A stretch of DNA of 64,000 nt from Streptomyces hygroscopicus (GCA_002021875.1 CP018627.1:2046001-2110000); one strand, 5' to 3'. Shown: positions 43,332 through 51,739, counted from the first letter of the stretch. Notes: generated by a model from the sequence alone, not told the origin. Numbers and translations: made by a program.

Positions 43332-44086
43332 TAGCCGAGGTAGGTGACCAGCGGCCGGGCGTCCGGGGCGAGGACGAAGTCGACGATCGGCGGGATCTGC
43401 TCATCGCTGATCTGCCCCTTGCGGCGCGCCATGGTGGCCTTGACCAGGCTGCGCGGGTCCTTGGGCTTGAAGTCGCAGATGTCCTCGTTGCGCAGCCCCT
43501 GCCGGTCCAGGGCGGCGGTCAGTTCGGCGGGGGTGCGCAGCCGCGCCGCCGTGTAGCGGCCGGCCGGCATGATGCGGGTCATCGGGACGCGCTGGAAGGC
43601 ACCCAGGTAGATCAGCCGGGAGAGCAGGGTGCGGTTGACGGTGTCGTAGATCAGCACACCGCCGGGCCGCAGCACCCGGGCGGCCTCCGCGAGCACCCGG
43701 TCCAGCTCCGAGGTGATCTCGAAGGTGTCCGCGTAGTAGGCGAGGTCGAACGCGCCGTCGGCGAGGCCGAGTTGCTCGGCGGGCGCGGTGCGGTACTCGA
43801 TCCCGGGGTGCTCGCCGTCGCCCGCCTCACGCGCCATCTCGGTCGCGGTGGCGGAGGGGTCGACCGCGACGACATCGAAGCCGAGACCGGCCAGCCCGCG
43901 GGCCAGCAGCCCGCGGCCGCTGCCCACGACCACGGCGCGGCTTCCGGACGCGGAGAGGTCCGCGCTCTTGAGCGTGGTGCGGACGTACTCCAGGCGGCTG
44001 TCCTGAAAGGTGACGGCCCGGATCTGACGGCCGTCGACGGCCTCCGGCGACCGTGAGTCCAGTTCGATGTGCGGGGCGGCGGCCAT
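43316..44086 (-). CDS. SAM-dependent methyltransferase (class I, UbiG/UbiE-like)
   Basis: A 256-residue protein from ATG 44086, which follows AGGGAGAAGACG. Motif I AVVVGSGRGLLARGLAGLGF, acidic strand VVAVDPSATA, motif post-I EQLGLADGAFDLAYYADTFE and motif III VLRPGGVLIYDTVNR define a class I methyltransferase. RTLLSRLIYLGAF resembles UbiG-type O-methyltransferases. The substrate is unknown. It is divergent from an HxlR regulator gene and shares with it a palindromic operator, so the regulator may control it. Confidence 0.88.
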   Translation of the reverse strand: MAAAPHIELDSRSPEAVDGRQIRAVTFQDSRLEYVRTTLKSADLSASGSRAVVVGSGRGLLARGLAGLGFDVVAVDPSATATEMAREAGDGEHPGIEYRTAPAEQLGLADGAFDLAYYADTFEITSELDRVLAEAARVLRPGGVLIYDTVNRTLLSRLIYLGAFQRVPMTRIMPAGRYTAARLRTPAELTAALDRQGLRNEDICDFKPKDPRSLVKATMARRKGQISDEQIPPIVDFVLAPDARPLVTYLGYARKG

Positions 44087-44185
44087 CGTCTTCTCCCTCA
44101 CGGGCGCGCGGATTCGCGGATTCACCGGTGCCTGGGGTGGGCCGGACAGGCTCGCCCGGTTCCCCGAGGAAACCTAACATCCTCA

Positions 44186-44202
44186 AGTTCCCTCAGGGAA
44201 CT
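44186..44202. promoter_or_regulatory. Perfect palindrome in the methyltransferase/HxlR divergent region
   Basis: AGTTCCC-TCA-GGGAACT lies 17 bp upstream of the HxlR start codon and 100 bp from the methyltransferase start. A related imperfect repeat GGTTCCCCGAGGAAACC lies at 44158-44174. TAGGGT at 44206-44211 could be a -10 element giving an almost leaderless hxlR-type transcript. Confidence 0.6.
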
Positions 44203-44218
44203 CGGCTAGGGTTGTGTC

Positions 44219-44752
44219 ATGACCCGTACTCCGCTCGCCGATGTGGCGTGCTCGATCGCCCGCGCCACCGATCTGTTCGGCGACGCCTGGACGGCGCTGA
44301 TCATGCGGGATGTGCTCACCGGGGTCACCCGCTTCGACGATCTCGCCCATGACCTGGGCATATCGCGGAAGGTCCTGGCCGCACGGCTGTCCCGGCTGGT
44401 CGAGGAGGGGGTGCTGGTCCGGGAGCGATACCAGGAGCGTCCGCCGCGTGAGCACTATCGCGCCACCCCGAAGGGCGAGGAGCTCTATCCGGTGCTGCTC
44501 GCCCTGATGGAGTGGGGCGACCGCTGGTACGCGGGCCCCGCCGGGGCGCCGGCCCGGATCCGCCATCTCGGCTGCGGACGGGACACCACACCGGTGTCCG
44601 CGTGCGCCCACTGCGGGGAGCCCCTGACGGTCGGCAACACCACCCAGCTCCCGGGCCCCGGTGGACGCACCGGACCCGGCACCCGGGTGCTCGGCCCGCT
44701 GCTCGCCGCGCGGGAGGACACCCCGGAGACCGGGCACCCGGCGACGGTTTGA
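44219..44752 (+). CDS. HxlR-family winged-helix transcriptional regulator
   Basis: A 177-residue protein. CSIARATDLFGDAWTALIMR, FDDLAHDLGISRKVLAARLS, RLVEEGVLVRERYQERPPRE and HYRATPKGEELYPVLLALME are the complete HxlR motif set. The C-terminal 60 residues contain a possible zinc-knuckle (C-x7-C...CAHC), unlike minimal HxlR proteins. It probably autoregulates through the palindrome at 44186-44202 and may control the divergent methyltransferase gene. HxlR proteins often sense electrophiles or quinones; the signal here is unknown. Confidence 0.9.
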   Translation: MTRTPLADVACSIARATDLFGDAWTALIMRDVLTGVTRFDDLAHDLGISRKVLAARLSRLVEEGVLVRERYQERPPREHYRATPKGEELYPVLLALMEWGDRWYAGPAGAPARIRHLGCGRDTTPVSACAHCGEPLTVGNTTQLPGPGGRTGPGTRVLGPLLAAREDTPETGHPATV

Positions 44753-44812
44753 GCGAACGGCACGGGGCACTCGGCACCACAGCCGGGCATCCGACCACGA
44801 GGAGCGCCGACC

Positions 44813-45262
44813 ATGCGCTACGGAGAACTGACGGGCCTGGTCCAGGCCCGGGCCCAGCTCCCCGACCGGCAGTCGGCCGAGCGGGCGATACGGGCGACGC
44901 TCGAAACCCTCGCCGAGCGCATCCCGGGCGGGCTGGCGGACCACATGGCGGCACAGCTCCCGCAGGAGGCGGGCGAGCCTCTGCGCCGGGTCGCCGCCGC
45001 ACACGAGGGCACGCCCGAGGAGCGGGCACACCGGCGGGACCACGGCGAGCGGTTCGACCTCACCGGTTTCGCGGGCCGGGTCGCCTGGCGCACCGAGCAC
45101 ACCGAGGATGAGGCGCTGCGCGAGGCGGCCGCCTTCTTCGAGGTGCTGGACTCGGCCGTGGACCCGGAGCTGATGGAGAAGCTCTACGGCGTGCTGCCGA
45201 GCGACATCCGGGAGCTGCTGCCGGAGGCACGCGCCGAGCAGGGCTGGAGAGAGCGCCCCTAG
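44813..45262 (+). CDS. DUF2267-domain protein
   Basis: A 149-residue protein. The AERAIRATLETLAERIPGGL and AQLPQEAGEPLRRV helices and FEVLDSAVDPELMEKLYGVL near the end, with LPSDIRELLP, match DUF2267 proteins, which are small, all-helical and of unknown function in actinobacteria. It is 60 bp downstream of the HxlR gene and possibly co-transcribed. A MITE-like element begins within its stop codon, but the coding sequence appears unchanged. Confidence 0.85.
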   Translation: MRYGELTGLVQARAQLPDRQSAERAIRATLETLAERIPGGLADHMAAQLPQEAGEPLRRVAAAHEGTPEERAHRRDHGERFDLTGFAGRVAWRTEHTEDEALREAAAFFEVLDSAVDPELMEKLYGVLPSDIRELLPEARAEQGWRERP

Positions 45263-45452
45263 GCCCTACCGGTGGATCTTCGCGGATCAGTCCGCGGCGT
45301 CTGGTGCGGTGCATCGCAAGGCGGAGGGTCGTCCTCGTACCGGGTCGTACTCGGACGATCCCGACAACGCGGCCGGGGGCACCTCCCAGCGGTAGCTGGG
45401 GGCGCCGTGCCAGGCGTCGCGGGCCCGCGAAGATCCGCCGGACAGGGCCTAG
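45259..45452. mobile_element. 186-bp MITE-like element with terminal inverted repeats and CTAG target duplication
   Basis: CTAG occurs at both ends (45259-45262 and 45449-45452). Inside, the left terminus GCCCT-ACCGGTGGATCTTCG (45263 on) pairs with the right terminus read in reverse, GCCCTGTCCGGCGGATCTTC. About 23-24 bp match with two differences and one gap. No transposase fits inside. Size, inverted ends and a YTAR-type 4-bp duplication suit a non-autonomous IS5-family element. An internal hairpin CTCCCAGCGGTAGCTGGG is present. Confidence 0.75.
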
Positions 45453-45474
45453 TCCGAGGCCCGGTGCGAGCGGC

Positions 45475-45813
45475 TCACTCCGGCTGCCCCGGGTGGCCGG
45501 GATGTCCGTGGCGCGGCGGCGGGCTCGGCTCGGCCGCCGTCTGCGGCGTCACCGGCGATCCACCGCGCGGCGGCGAGGGCCGCTCGGGGAACGGCTCGGC
45601 GCGCGGCTCGCCGGGCGAGGGGGTGGCGCCGCCCGCCAGTTGGCGCAGGCGCGCCGTGACCACTTCGACGACCGGAAGGCGGTCGGCGTGGGAGCGCTCG
45701 TACTCCAGCAGCTTCCGCAGCCGCTCCTCGGTGAGGGCGCGGATGCGGTGCCGCAGGGCGCCGAGCGGCAGATGGTCGTAGTCGGCGAGCGGCAGGTTGT
45801 CGTGGCTGGTCAT
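45475..45813 (-). CDS. Small actinobacterial protein with DUF8129-like N-terminus
   Basis: A 112-residue protein from ATG 45813, which follows GGAGGGAGG. LPLADYDHLPLGALRHRIRA, EERLRKLLEYERSHADRLPV and VEVVTARLRQLAGGA form a conserved helical module seen in small actinobacterial proteins (DUF8129-like). The C-terminal half is Pro/Glu-rich and disordered, ending in HPGHPGQPE. A sigma-B-type promoter precedes it, suggesting general-stress expression. Function is unknown. Confidence 0.75.
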   Translation of the reverse strand: MTSHDNLPLADYDHLPLGALRHRIRALTEERLRKLLEYERSHADRLPVVEVVTARLRQLAGGATPSPGEPRAEPFPERPSPPRGGSPVTPQTAAEPSPPPRHGHPGHPGQPE

Positions 45814-46171
45814 CCATCCTCCCTCCGCCCCTCCTCCGGGGCCCGTGCGGCGAGCGGGTACCCGCGCACGTACAGCGAAAACGACATAGCGGGCGGGCGC
45901 GGCGGGAGGGGCTGCCGCCCCGCCGTGCATAACGGGGGAGCACCGCGGGGCGGCAGCGGCCGAGCCGGGAGGACTCGGCCGAGCCGCGGGGCGTGGGATG
46001 TTCCCGGCGGCTCATCGGTGTCTACGGACCCCATCGGTGCCCTGTTCATCTTTGTCCGATGGTGAGCACCCGCCGTTCGAGCACCGGCCACGCCCCCGGT
46101 GCGCGGGGCGGTCCGGACCCCGGTCCGGGTCCGCGGATTGCCGTGGCGTGATCGTCTGTCAGGCTGTCCCC
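45814..46171. other. Divergent intergenic region before peptide deformylase
   Basis: It contains the sigma-B-type promoter for the minus-strand gene. CGGCCGAGCCGGGAGGACTC with GGCCGAGCCG is a short repeat near 45957-45984. No gene or clear promoter for the deformylase gene is visible. Confidence 0.45.
45858..45882 (-). promoter_or_regulatory. Sigma-B-type stress promoter
   Basis: On the minus strand GTTTT, 14 bp, then GGGTAC, matching the Streptomyces general-stress consensus GNNT-N14-16-GGGTAC/T. It ends 45 bp before the start codon of the small gene at 45475-45813. Confidence 0.65.
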
Positions 46172-46855
46172 ATGCCGATCACCACCGTGTCCGAGCTCGT
46201 CGACGAACTGCTCTCCGGGCCCCGCCCGCTGCCGATCATCTCCGCGGGCGTCCCCGTCCTCCGGCAACCGGCCTTGCCGTACGAGGGCCAGCTGGCCGCG
46301 GACGTGCTGGACCGGCTGCTGGCGGCGATGCGGGAGACGATGCACTCCGCGCCCGGGGTGGGGCTCGCCGCCCCGCAGATCGGGGTGCCGCTCCGGCTGG
46401 CGGTGATCGAGGACCCGGCGGAGGTGGCCGCCGAGGTGCAGGAGGTGCGCGGCCGGGTGCCGCAGCCGTACCGGGTACTGGTCAATCCCGCCTACGAACC
46501 GGTCGGCGACGGCCGGGCGGCGTTCTTCGAGGGGTGCCTGAGCATCCCCGGCTGGCAGGCCGTGGTCAGCCGCCCGGACCGGATCCGGCTGCGCGGGCAG
46601 GACGAGACGGGGCGGGAGCTGGACGAGGAGTTCACCGGCTGGCCCGCACGGATCGTCCAGCACGAGACCGACCATCTCGACGGCGTCCTCTATCTGGATC
46701 TGGCCGAAACTCGCTCCCTGTCCTCCGCCCAGGCCGTCAGCGACTACTGGTCCCAGCCCACCCCCGCCACCGCCGCCCATTCACTGGGCTTCCCGCTCCG
46801 GACCGCCACCGGCACCGGCGATGACAGCGGCGGCGCCGTCGCTACCGCTCCGTAA
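46172..46855 (+). CDS. def: Peptide deformylase
   Basis: A 227-residue metalloenzyme that removes N-formyl groups from nascent proteins. Motif 1 GVGLAAPQIG, motif 2 EGCLS with metal ligand C122, and motif 3 QHETDHLDG with H164, E165 and H168 are all intact. ATG 46172 is chosen at the start of the conserved N-terminus. The 40-residue C-terminal extension is variable. It is not next to fmt, so it is probably one of several deformylase paralogues usual in Streptomyces. No strong ribosome-binding site is seen. Confidence 0.95.
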   Translation: MPITTVSELVDELLSGPRPLPIISAGVPVLRQPALPYEGQLAADVLDRLLAAMRETMHSAPGVGLAAPQIGVPLRLAVIEDPAEVAAEVQEVRGRVPQPYRVLVNPAYEPVGDGRAAFFEGCLSIPGWQAVVSRPDRIRLRGQDETGRELDEEFTGWPARIVQHETDHLDGVLYLDLAETRSLSSAQAVSDYWSQPTPATAAHSLGFPLRTATGTGDDSGGAVATAP

Positions 46856-47059
46856 CCACGGGCCGACCAGCGGCATGTGTTCGTCATCGACTGGCAGTCG
46901 CCGAATCACCACACGGACACTGTGACGTACGTCGCCACGGCAAGACTGGTGAACGCCTGCAGTGCGCGCCGCCTCAGCGCACCGCACGGCGAGTGAGGCG
47001 TTTCTTCCGCTCTTCCCCAGTCCCCACCGCTCCTGACTTCCCTTGAACGGAGAACAGGA

Positions 47060-47818
47060 ATGTCCGTGCTCACGACGTCCTCGACGACGGCGCCCACCAC
47101 CTCGTACGTCACCTCGATCGCCCACACCCAGGAGCAGATCCACGCCGCGCAGCGGTTGCGCTACCAGGTGTTCGGCGAGGAGAGGGGCGGCCGGCTGGAC
47201 GCCGCGGTCGACGGCCGCGACGTGGACGAGTTCGACGAGATCATGGACCACCTGATCGTCACGGACACGGCGACGGGCACCGTGGTCGGCACCTACCGGC
47301 TGCTTCCCCCCGGGCGCAGCGAGCGGCTCTACTCGGACACCGAGTTCGATCTGCGCGGCCTGCCGACCGAGGTCCGCTCGTCCATGGTCGAAACCGGCCG
47401 GGCCTGTGTCCACGCCGATCACCGCACGGGCGCGGTCATCAACCTCATGTGGGCCGGTCTGGCCCGCTATGTGCTGCTGTCCGGCCATCGCTATCTCGCG
47501 GGCTGTGCCTCGGTTCCGCTGGCCGAGGGCGAGGGGGCCGCCGCCAACGCCTGGCTGCTCGGCACCAGCAAGCACGCCGCCCCGCCCGAGATGCGGGTTC
47601 ACCCGCTCGACCCGTGGATACCCTCGCGGCCGCTGGACGGCGAGCCCAGCTACGCCGACCTGCCGCCGCTGCTCCGCGGCTATCTGCGGGTCGGCGCCTG
47701 GATGTGCGGCTCCCCGCAGCACGACCGGGCCTTCAACGACGCCGACTTCTTCGTGCTGCTGGACACCGAGCGGATGAACGACCGCTACCGCCGCTACTTC
47801 CTGGGTGAATCCCAGTGA
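47060..47818 (+). CDS. olsB: GNAT-fold N-acyltransferase, OlsB-like
   Basis: A 252-residue protein. AAQRLRYQVFGEERGGRLDA, VETGRACVHADHRTGAVINL and YLAGCASVPLAEGEGAAANA match the ornithine-acylating family (Acetyltransf_5), related to autoinducer synthases. It probably transfers a 3-hydroxyacyl chain from acyl carrier protein to ornithine, forming lyso-ornithine lipid. The following gene, overlapping by GTGA, is an OlsA-like O-acyltransferase, which completes the two-step route to ornithine lipid. Confidence 0.87.
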   Translation: MSVLTTSSTTAPTTSYVTSIAHTQEQIHAAQRLRYQVFGEERGGRLDAAVDGRDVDEFDEIMDHLIVTDTATGTVVGTYRLLPPGRSERLYSDTEFDLRGLPTEVRSSMVETGRACVHADHRTGAVINLMWAGLARYVLLSGHRYLAGCASVPLAEGEGAAANAWLLGTSKHAAPPEMRVHPLDPWIPSRPLDGEPSYADLPPLLRGYLRVGAWMCGSPQHDRAFNDADFFVLLDTERMNDRYRRYFLGESQ

Positions 47819-48672
47819 CCGACGCGGCCGCGATGAGTCTGCCCGAGCACGCCTGGGCGGGCTGGTCCCCGTGCACTCCCGGCTGTGTCTCCCACGCCGC
47901 CGACCGCGTCCCGGCCACCCGGGGCGCCCGGCGGGCCGCGGTCTTCGGCCGGGCGGTGATGGGCGCGCTGCTGTCCGGGCGGCGGATCGCCGAGCCCGAG
48001 ACGCTGCGGGCGCGGGCGGCGACGCTGCTGGACTCCCTCGGCATCCGGCTGGAGGTGACGGGCGAGAGCACGCTCAGCGCGCCCGGCGGCACCGGCACGC
48101 TCGTCGTGGCGAACCACATCTCCTGGCTGGACATCCTCGCGCTGCTCGCGGTGGAGCCCGTGGTGATGCTGGCCAAGCGGGAGATCGCGGGCTGGCCGCT
48201 GATCGGCTCGCTGGCCACTCGCGCGGGGACGCAGTACATCGACCGCGGCTCGTTGCGCCAACTCCCCGACACCGTACGGGAGATGGCGGCCCGGATGCGT
48301 GACGGCCAGTCGGTGATGGCCTTCCCGCAGGGCATCACCTGGTGTTCGGGCGCGGGCGGCAGCTTCCGGCGGGCCACCTTCCAGGCCGCGCTGGACGCGG
48401 GTGCGCCGGTGCGCCCGGTGACCCTGGAGTACGTCCAGCACGGCGTCCCGACCACGGTGGCCGCCTTCGTCGGCGAGGACGACTTCGGCGGCTCGCTGCG
48501 CCGGGTGCTGCGCGCCGACGGGCTCACGGTGCGGGTGGCCGTGCACCGTGCGCTGCGGCCGATGCGGGACGTCGACGACCGGCGCACGGTCGCGGCACAG
48601 GCCCAGGCGACCGTCTGCGGGGCGCGGTTGCCCCTGCATCAGGAGTTCCCCGCCCTCGAACTGGCACGCTGA
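47815..48672 (+). CDS. olsA: 1-acyl-glycerol-3-phosphate acyltransferase family protein, OlsA-like
   Basis: A 285-residue protein from GTG 47815, overlapping the olsB stop. The catalytic H-x4-D motif is NHISWLD (H101, D106). The second motif is FPQGITWCSG, where most PlsC proteins have FPEG; this Glu to Gln change is notable. TRAGTQYIDRGSLRQLPDTV precedes it. It probably acylates lyso-ornithine lipid at the membrane. Pairing with olsB makes ornithine-lipid synthesis more likely than phosphatidate synthesis. Confidence 0.88.
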   Translation: MTDAAAMSLPEHAWAGWSPCTPGCVSHAADRVPATRGARRAAVFGRAVMGALLSGRRIAEPETLRARAATLLDSLGIRLEVTGESTLSAPGGTGTLVVANHISWLDILALLAVEPVVMLAKREIAGWPLIGSLATRAGTQYIDRGSLRQLPDTVREMAARMRDGQSVMAFPQGITWCSGAGGSFRRATFQAALDAGAPVRPVTLEYVQHGVPTTVAAFVGEDDFGGSLRRVLRADGLTVRVAVHRALRPMRDVDDRRTVAAQAQATVCGARLPLHQEFPALELAR

Positions 48673-48696
48673 GCCCGTCCGTCCCGGGCCCTCCGT

Positions 48697-48733
48697 CCCG
48701 GGCGCCGCGTCCCGTCGAAGGACGGCGCCCGGG
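48697..48733. terminator. Bidirectional terminator between olsA and the broken paaK
   Basis: CCCGGGCGCCG pairs with CGGCGCCCGGG, with further inner pairing GTCC/GGAC. It lies between convergent genes. Confidence 0.7.
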
Positions 48734-48740
48734 GCAGTGC

Positions 48741-50047
48741 TCAGCTCTCCGTGCGCCGGTCCTTGACCCGGCGGATCTTGCCCACGGAGCGCTCCAGCGT
48801 CTCCGGGTCCACGATCGCCGCCTCGACCGTGAGCCCCACCCCGTCCTTCACTCCCCGCGCGATCGCCGCCGCGGCGGCCGCTCGCTGCTCGGGGCCGACG
48901 CCGGGGCGGGCCTCGATCCGCACCACCATATGGTCCATCCGGCCGCGCCGGGTCAGCTCGAGCTGGAAGTGCGGGGCCACCGCCGGGACCCGCAGCACGA
49001 TCTCCTCGATCTGGCTGGGGAAGACATTGACCCCGCGCACGATGAGCATGTCGTCACAGCGGCCGGTGATCTTCTGGATGCGCCGGAAGGCAGGGCGGGC
49101 GGTGCCGGGCAGCAGCCGGGTGAGATCGCGGGTGCGGTAGCGGATGACGGGGAGCGCCTCCTTGGTGAGGGTGGTGAAGGCCAGCTCCCCCTCCTCGCCG
49201 CCGGGCAGCACCGCGTCGGTGAACGGGTCGACGATCTCCGGGTAGAAGTGGTCCTCCCAGACGTGCAGCCCGTCCTTGGTCTCCACGCACTCCTGGGCCA
49301 CCCCGGGGCCGATCACCTCCGAGAGCCCGTATATGTCCACCGCGTGGATGTCCATGCGCTCCTCGATCTCGCGGCGCATCTCCTCCGTCCAGGGTTCGGC
49401 GCCGAAGATGCCGACCTGGAGGGAGGTGGAGCGGGGATCGACGCCCTGCCGCTCGAACTCGTCGAGGAGCGTCAGCAGATAGGAGGGCGTGATCATGATG
49501 ATCTCGGGCCTGAGGTCCTGGATGAGCCGCACCTGCCGGGCGGTCATTCCCCCGGAGGCGGGGATGACGGTGCAGCCGAGCCGCTCGGCGCCGTAGTGGG
49601 CGCCGAGGCCGCCGGTGAACAGGCCGTAGCCGTAGGAGATGTGCACCTTGTGGCCGGGCCGGCCACCGGCCGCGCGGATCGAGCGGGCGATCACCTCCGC
49701 CCATACCGCCAGGTCGTGCTCGGTGTAGCCGACGAGGGTGGGGCGGCCGGAGTGCCGCTTGAGGCGTGCAGCCGCCGCACCTCGCCGTGCTCGACGCCGA
49801 ACATCCCGAAGGGGTAGGTGTCGCGCAGATCGTCCTTGGTGGTGAAGGGGAACCGGGCCAGGTCCTCCAGGGTGCGGCAGTCCTCGGGGCCGACCCCGGC
49901 CGCGCGGAACTTCTCGCGGTACAGCTCGACATGGTCGTACGCATGGCGCAAGGTGGCGCGCAGCCGGGTCAGCTGGAGCGCCCTCAGCTCCTCGGTGCTC
50001 ATCCGCTCGGCGTCGTCGAGCGGAGCCACGCTCAGGGATTCCGCCAT
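48741..50047 (-). pseudogene. paaK: Phenylacetate-CoA ligase with a single-base frameshift
   Basis: The first frame, from ATG 50047, runs to VEHGEVRRLHASSGT. A different frame then continues with RPTLVGYTEHDLAVW through to SVGKIRRVKDRRTES-stop. Together they make about 435 residues, normal for PaaK. The break is between 49750 and 49751, inside the phosphate-binding SSGTTGRP loop, where one base appears to be missing. The rest (SYGYGLFTGGLGAHYGAERL, DIYGLSEVIGPGVAQEC, GRCDDMLIVRGVNVFPSQIE) is intact. This is either a recent pseudogene or a sequence error. Confidence 0.9.
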
Positions 50048-50072
50048 GGGCCGTCCACCACCTCCACTTGCC

Positions 50073-50088
50073 GACCGAACATTCGGTC
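50073..50088 (-). promoter_or_regulatory. TetR-type operator in front of paaK
   Basis: GACCGAA-CA-TTCGGTC is a perfect 7-bp inverted repeat, 25 bp upstream of the paaK start, of the kind bound by PaaR-type TetR repressors of phenylacetate genes. The repressor gene is not in view. Confidence 0.7.
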
Positions 50089-50282
50089 ACCGTTCGGGCG
50101 CGGTCCAGTAATCCAGCATCCGACCTGGCTGTCAAGGGTCCGGACAGCCCGGGCCACGCCGGTACGCACCCCGGCCGGACGCGGAACGGTTGCGAGGACG
50201 GTGAACGATCGGCGCCACCTCTCCGTATCCGTAGATGCGGTGGACGCAGCCGCGACCCGGATCCGATGCGAGAGGGCCTTTC

Positions 50283-50801
50283 ATGTACGACGCCGCCGAC
50301 GCTCCGCACCCGCTCCGGACCGCCGACCGCCCCCCGCGCCGCCATGGCCCGCGCGCGGTGGCGATGGCGGTCGCGGCGGCGGTGGGCGCGCTGCTGACCG
50401 TCGCCGGATGCGGCGGCGGGGACGGTAAGGCGGACGCCAAGGCGGAGACCGGGGGAAACGCCGCCCGGCCGAGCGCGAGCCCCGCGCCCAAGGCCGCGCG
50501 GGTGGAGCAGCTCGCCTCGGCCGCCGGCTGCGAGCCGCAGTTCACCACCAAGGTGGACGACTACCGCCAGGCCGTGTGCAAGACCGCCAAGGGCAAGTTC
50601 GTCTTCCTCGACTTCGTCACCGCCAAGGGCCAGCGCGACTGGCTGGAGACCGCGCAGATGTACGGCGGGGTCTATCTGGTCGGCAACCGCTGGGTGCTGT
50701 CGTCCTCCCCCAGGAAGAACATGGAGAGGCTCCGGGAGGAGTTCGGCGGCACCATCGAGGAGGAGACCTCCTACGGGGGCGCCTCCCGCGCCCCCCAGTG
50801 A
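50283..50801 (+). CDS. Small lipoprotein of unknown function
   Basis: A 172-residue protein. ATG 50283 follows AGAGGG. A long n-region (about 25 residues) precedes the hydrophobic core AVAMAVAAAVGALLTVAGC with lipobox cysteine C43. The mature part has a Lys/Ala/Pro linker, then a compact domain with two cysteines (GCEPQF and AVCKTAKGKFVFLDFVTAKG) that may form a disulphide. LETAQMYGGVYLVGNRWVLS continues. It resembles uncharacterised actinobacterial lipoproteins. Confidence 0.8.
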   Translation: MYDAADAPHPLRTADRPPRRHGPRAVAMAVAAAVGALLTVAGCGGGDGKADAKAETGGNAARPSASPAPKAARVEQLASAAGCEPQFTTKVDDYRQAVCKTAKGKFVFLDFVTAKGQRDWLETAQMYGGVYLVGNRWVLSSSPRKNMERLREEFGGTIEEETSYGGASRAPQ

Positions 50802-50809
50802 GGATCTTT

Positions 50810-50926
50810 CCCCTCCCCGCCCCTTCCCGCAGCATCGATATGCGAAGCCCCGCCTTCCAGCCCCTCCGGCGTTTGAGGAGCGGGGTCTGGGGCGGAGCCC
50901 CAGTTGAGGGAAGGGGCGGGGAGGGG
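50810..50926. repeat. Streptomyces-type intergenic repeat nested in a 19-bp inverted repeat
   Basis: CCCCTCCCCGCCCCTTCCC (50810-50828) pairs perfectly with its complement at 50908-50926. Between them is CAGCCCCTCCGGCGTTTGAG...GCGGGGTCTGGGGCGGAGCC, a sequence I recognise as widespread between Streptomyces genes. It lies between convergent genes and can act as a bidirectional terminator. Confidence 0.8.
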
Positions 50927-50965
50927 AGCAGCCCGCCGCAGGCGCCACGACCCGCCGGACACCCC

Positions 50966-51739
50966 CTACACGTCGGCGAGCGCCCGCAGCGTGGCCGCCT
51001 CCCGCGGCAGCAGCCGCTCGTCGTCCTCCGGCACGAACTCCAGCAGGACATCCAGCGGCGGACCGCCGGACACCGCGGCGCGGTGCGTGCGCAGCCGCTC
51101 GAAGGCGCTGCGCCACAGCGGGGCGCGGGCGGTCAGCGGCAGCCGGGTGGTCCCGGGCCACCAGGAGAAGGCGTGCACCGCGGCGATCCGGTCCCCCAGC
51201 GCGTCCAGTCCCTTCAGCGCCTCGGCGTCGGGCATGTCGACGGGCGGCTGCCAGTAGGTGCCGACCTCGGCGCGGTCCACCTCGGCCAGCAGCCGGAGGG
51301 TGTGGTCCGCGCCGTCGGTCAGGGTGTTCCGGTGGAATTCGTAGGCGAGTTCCACCCCCGCGTCCGCGGCGAGCGCGGCGGCGCGCCGGGTGTCCTCGAC
51401 GACCGCGCGGCGCGCCTCGGGCGGGGTCTCCCGGGTGCCCGTGGCGCCCGCCCAGATCCGGATGCGCGGGGCGCCGAGCGCCACGGCGGAGCGGAGCACC
51501 GCGTCGAACTCCTCCGGGTCGCCGCGCCCGGCACGGTAGTAGGAGCCGTACGAGGCGACGGCTAGCCCGGCGGCCACGGTGGCGTCGCGGACCCGCCGGG
51601 CGGTGTCCTCGTCGCCGGGCGGCACATGGACGTCACCGCCCCATTCGACGCACTCCAGGCCCGCTCCGGCCACGGCGGCGATCACCTGGTCCGGGTCGAG
51701 CCGGCGCAGCGTCACCGAGCAGATGCCGAGCCGCGTCAT
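50966..51739 (-). CDS. Sugar phosphate isomerase/epimerase (AP-endonuclease-2 TIM barrel)
   Basis: A 257-residue protein. ATG 51739 overlaps the upstream stop (ATGA). LGICSVTLRRLDPDQVIAAV, GLECVEWGGDVHVPPGDE, ELAYEFHRNTLTDGADHTLR and RIAAVHAFSW give the xylose-isomerase-like barrel, with Glu/His metal-ligand candidates. It is the last gene of the sugar operon and probably isomerises or epimerises the released monosaccharide or a keto acid derived from it. Confidence 0.86.
   Translation of the reverse strand: MTRLGICSVTLRRLDPDQVIAAVAGAGLECVEWGGDVHVPPGDEDTARRVRDATVAAGLAVASYGSYYRAGRGDPEEFDAVLRSAVALGAPRIRIWAGATGTRETPPEARRAVVEDTRRAAALAADAGVELAYEFHRNTLTDGADHTLRLLAEVDRAEVGTYWQPPVDMPDAEALKGLDALGDRIAAVHAFSWWPGTTRLPLTARAPLWRSAFERLRTHRAAVSGGPPLDVLLEFVPEDDERLLPREAATLRALADV

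Noticed and set aside
46916..46940. GACGTACGTC palindrome before olsB as an operator
   Set aside because: It is a short palindrome with no second copy or clear promoter nearby, so it is too weak to list as a feature.
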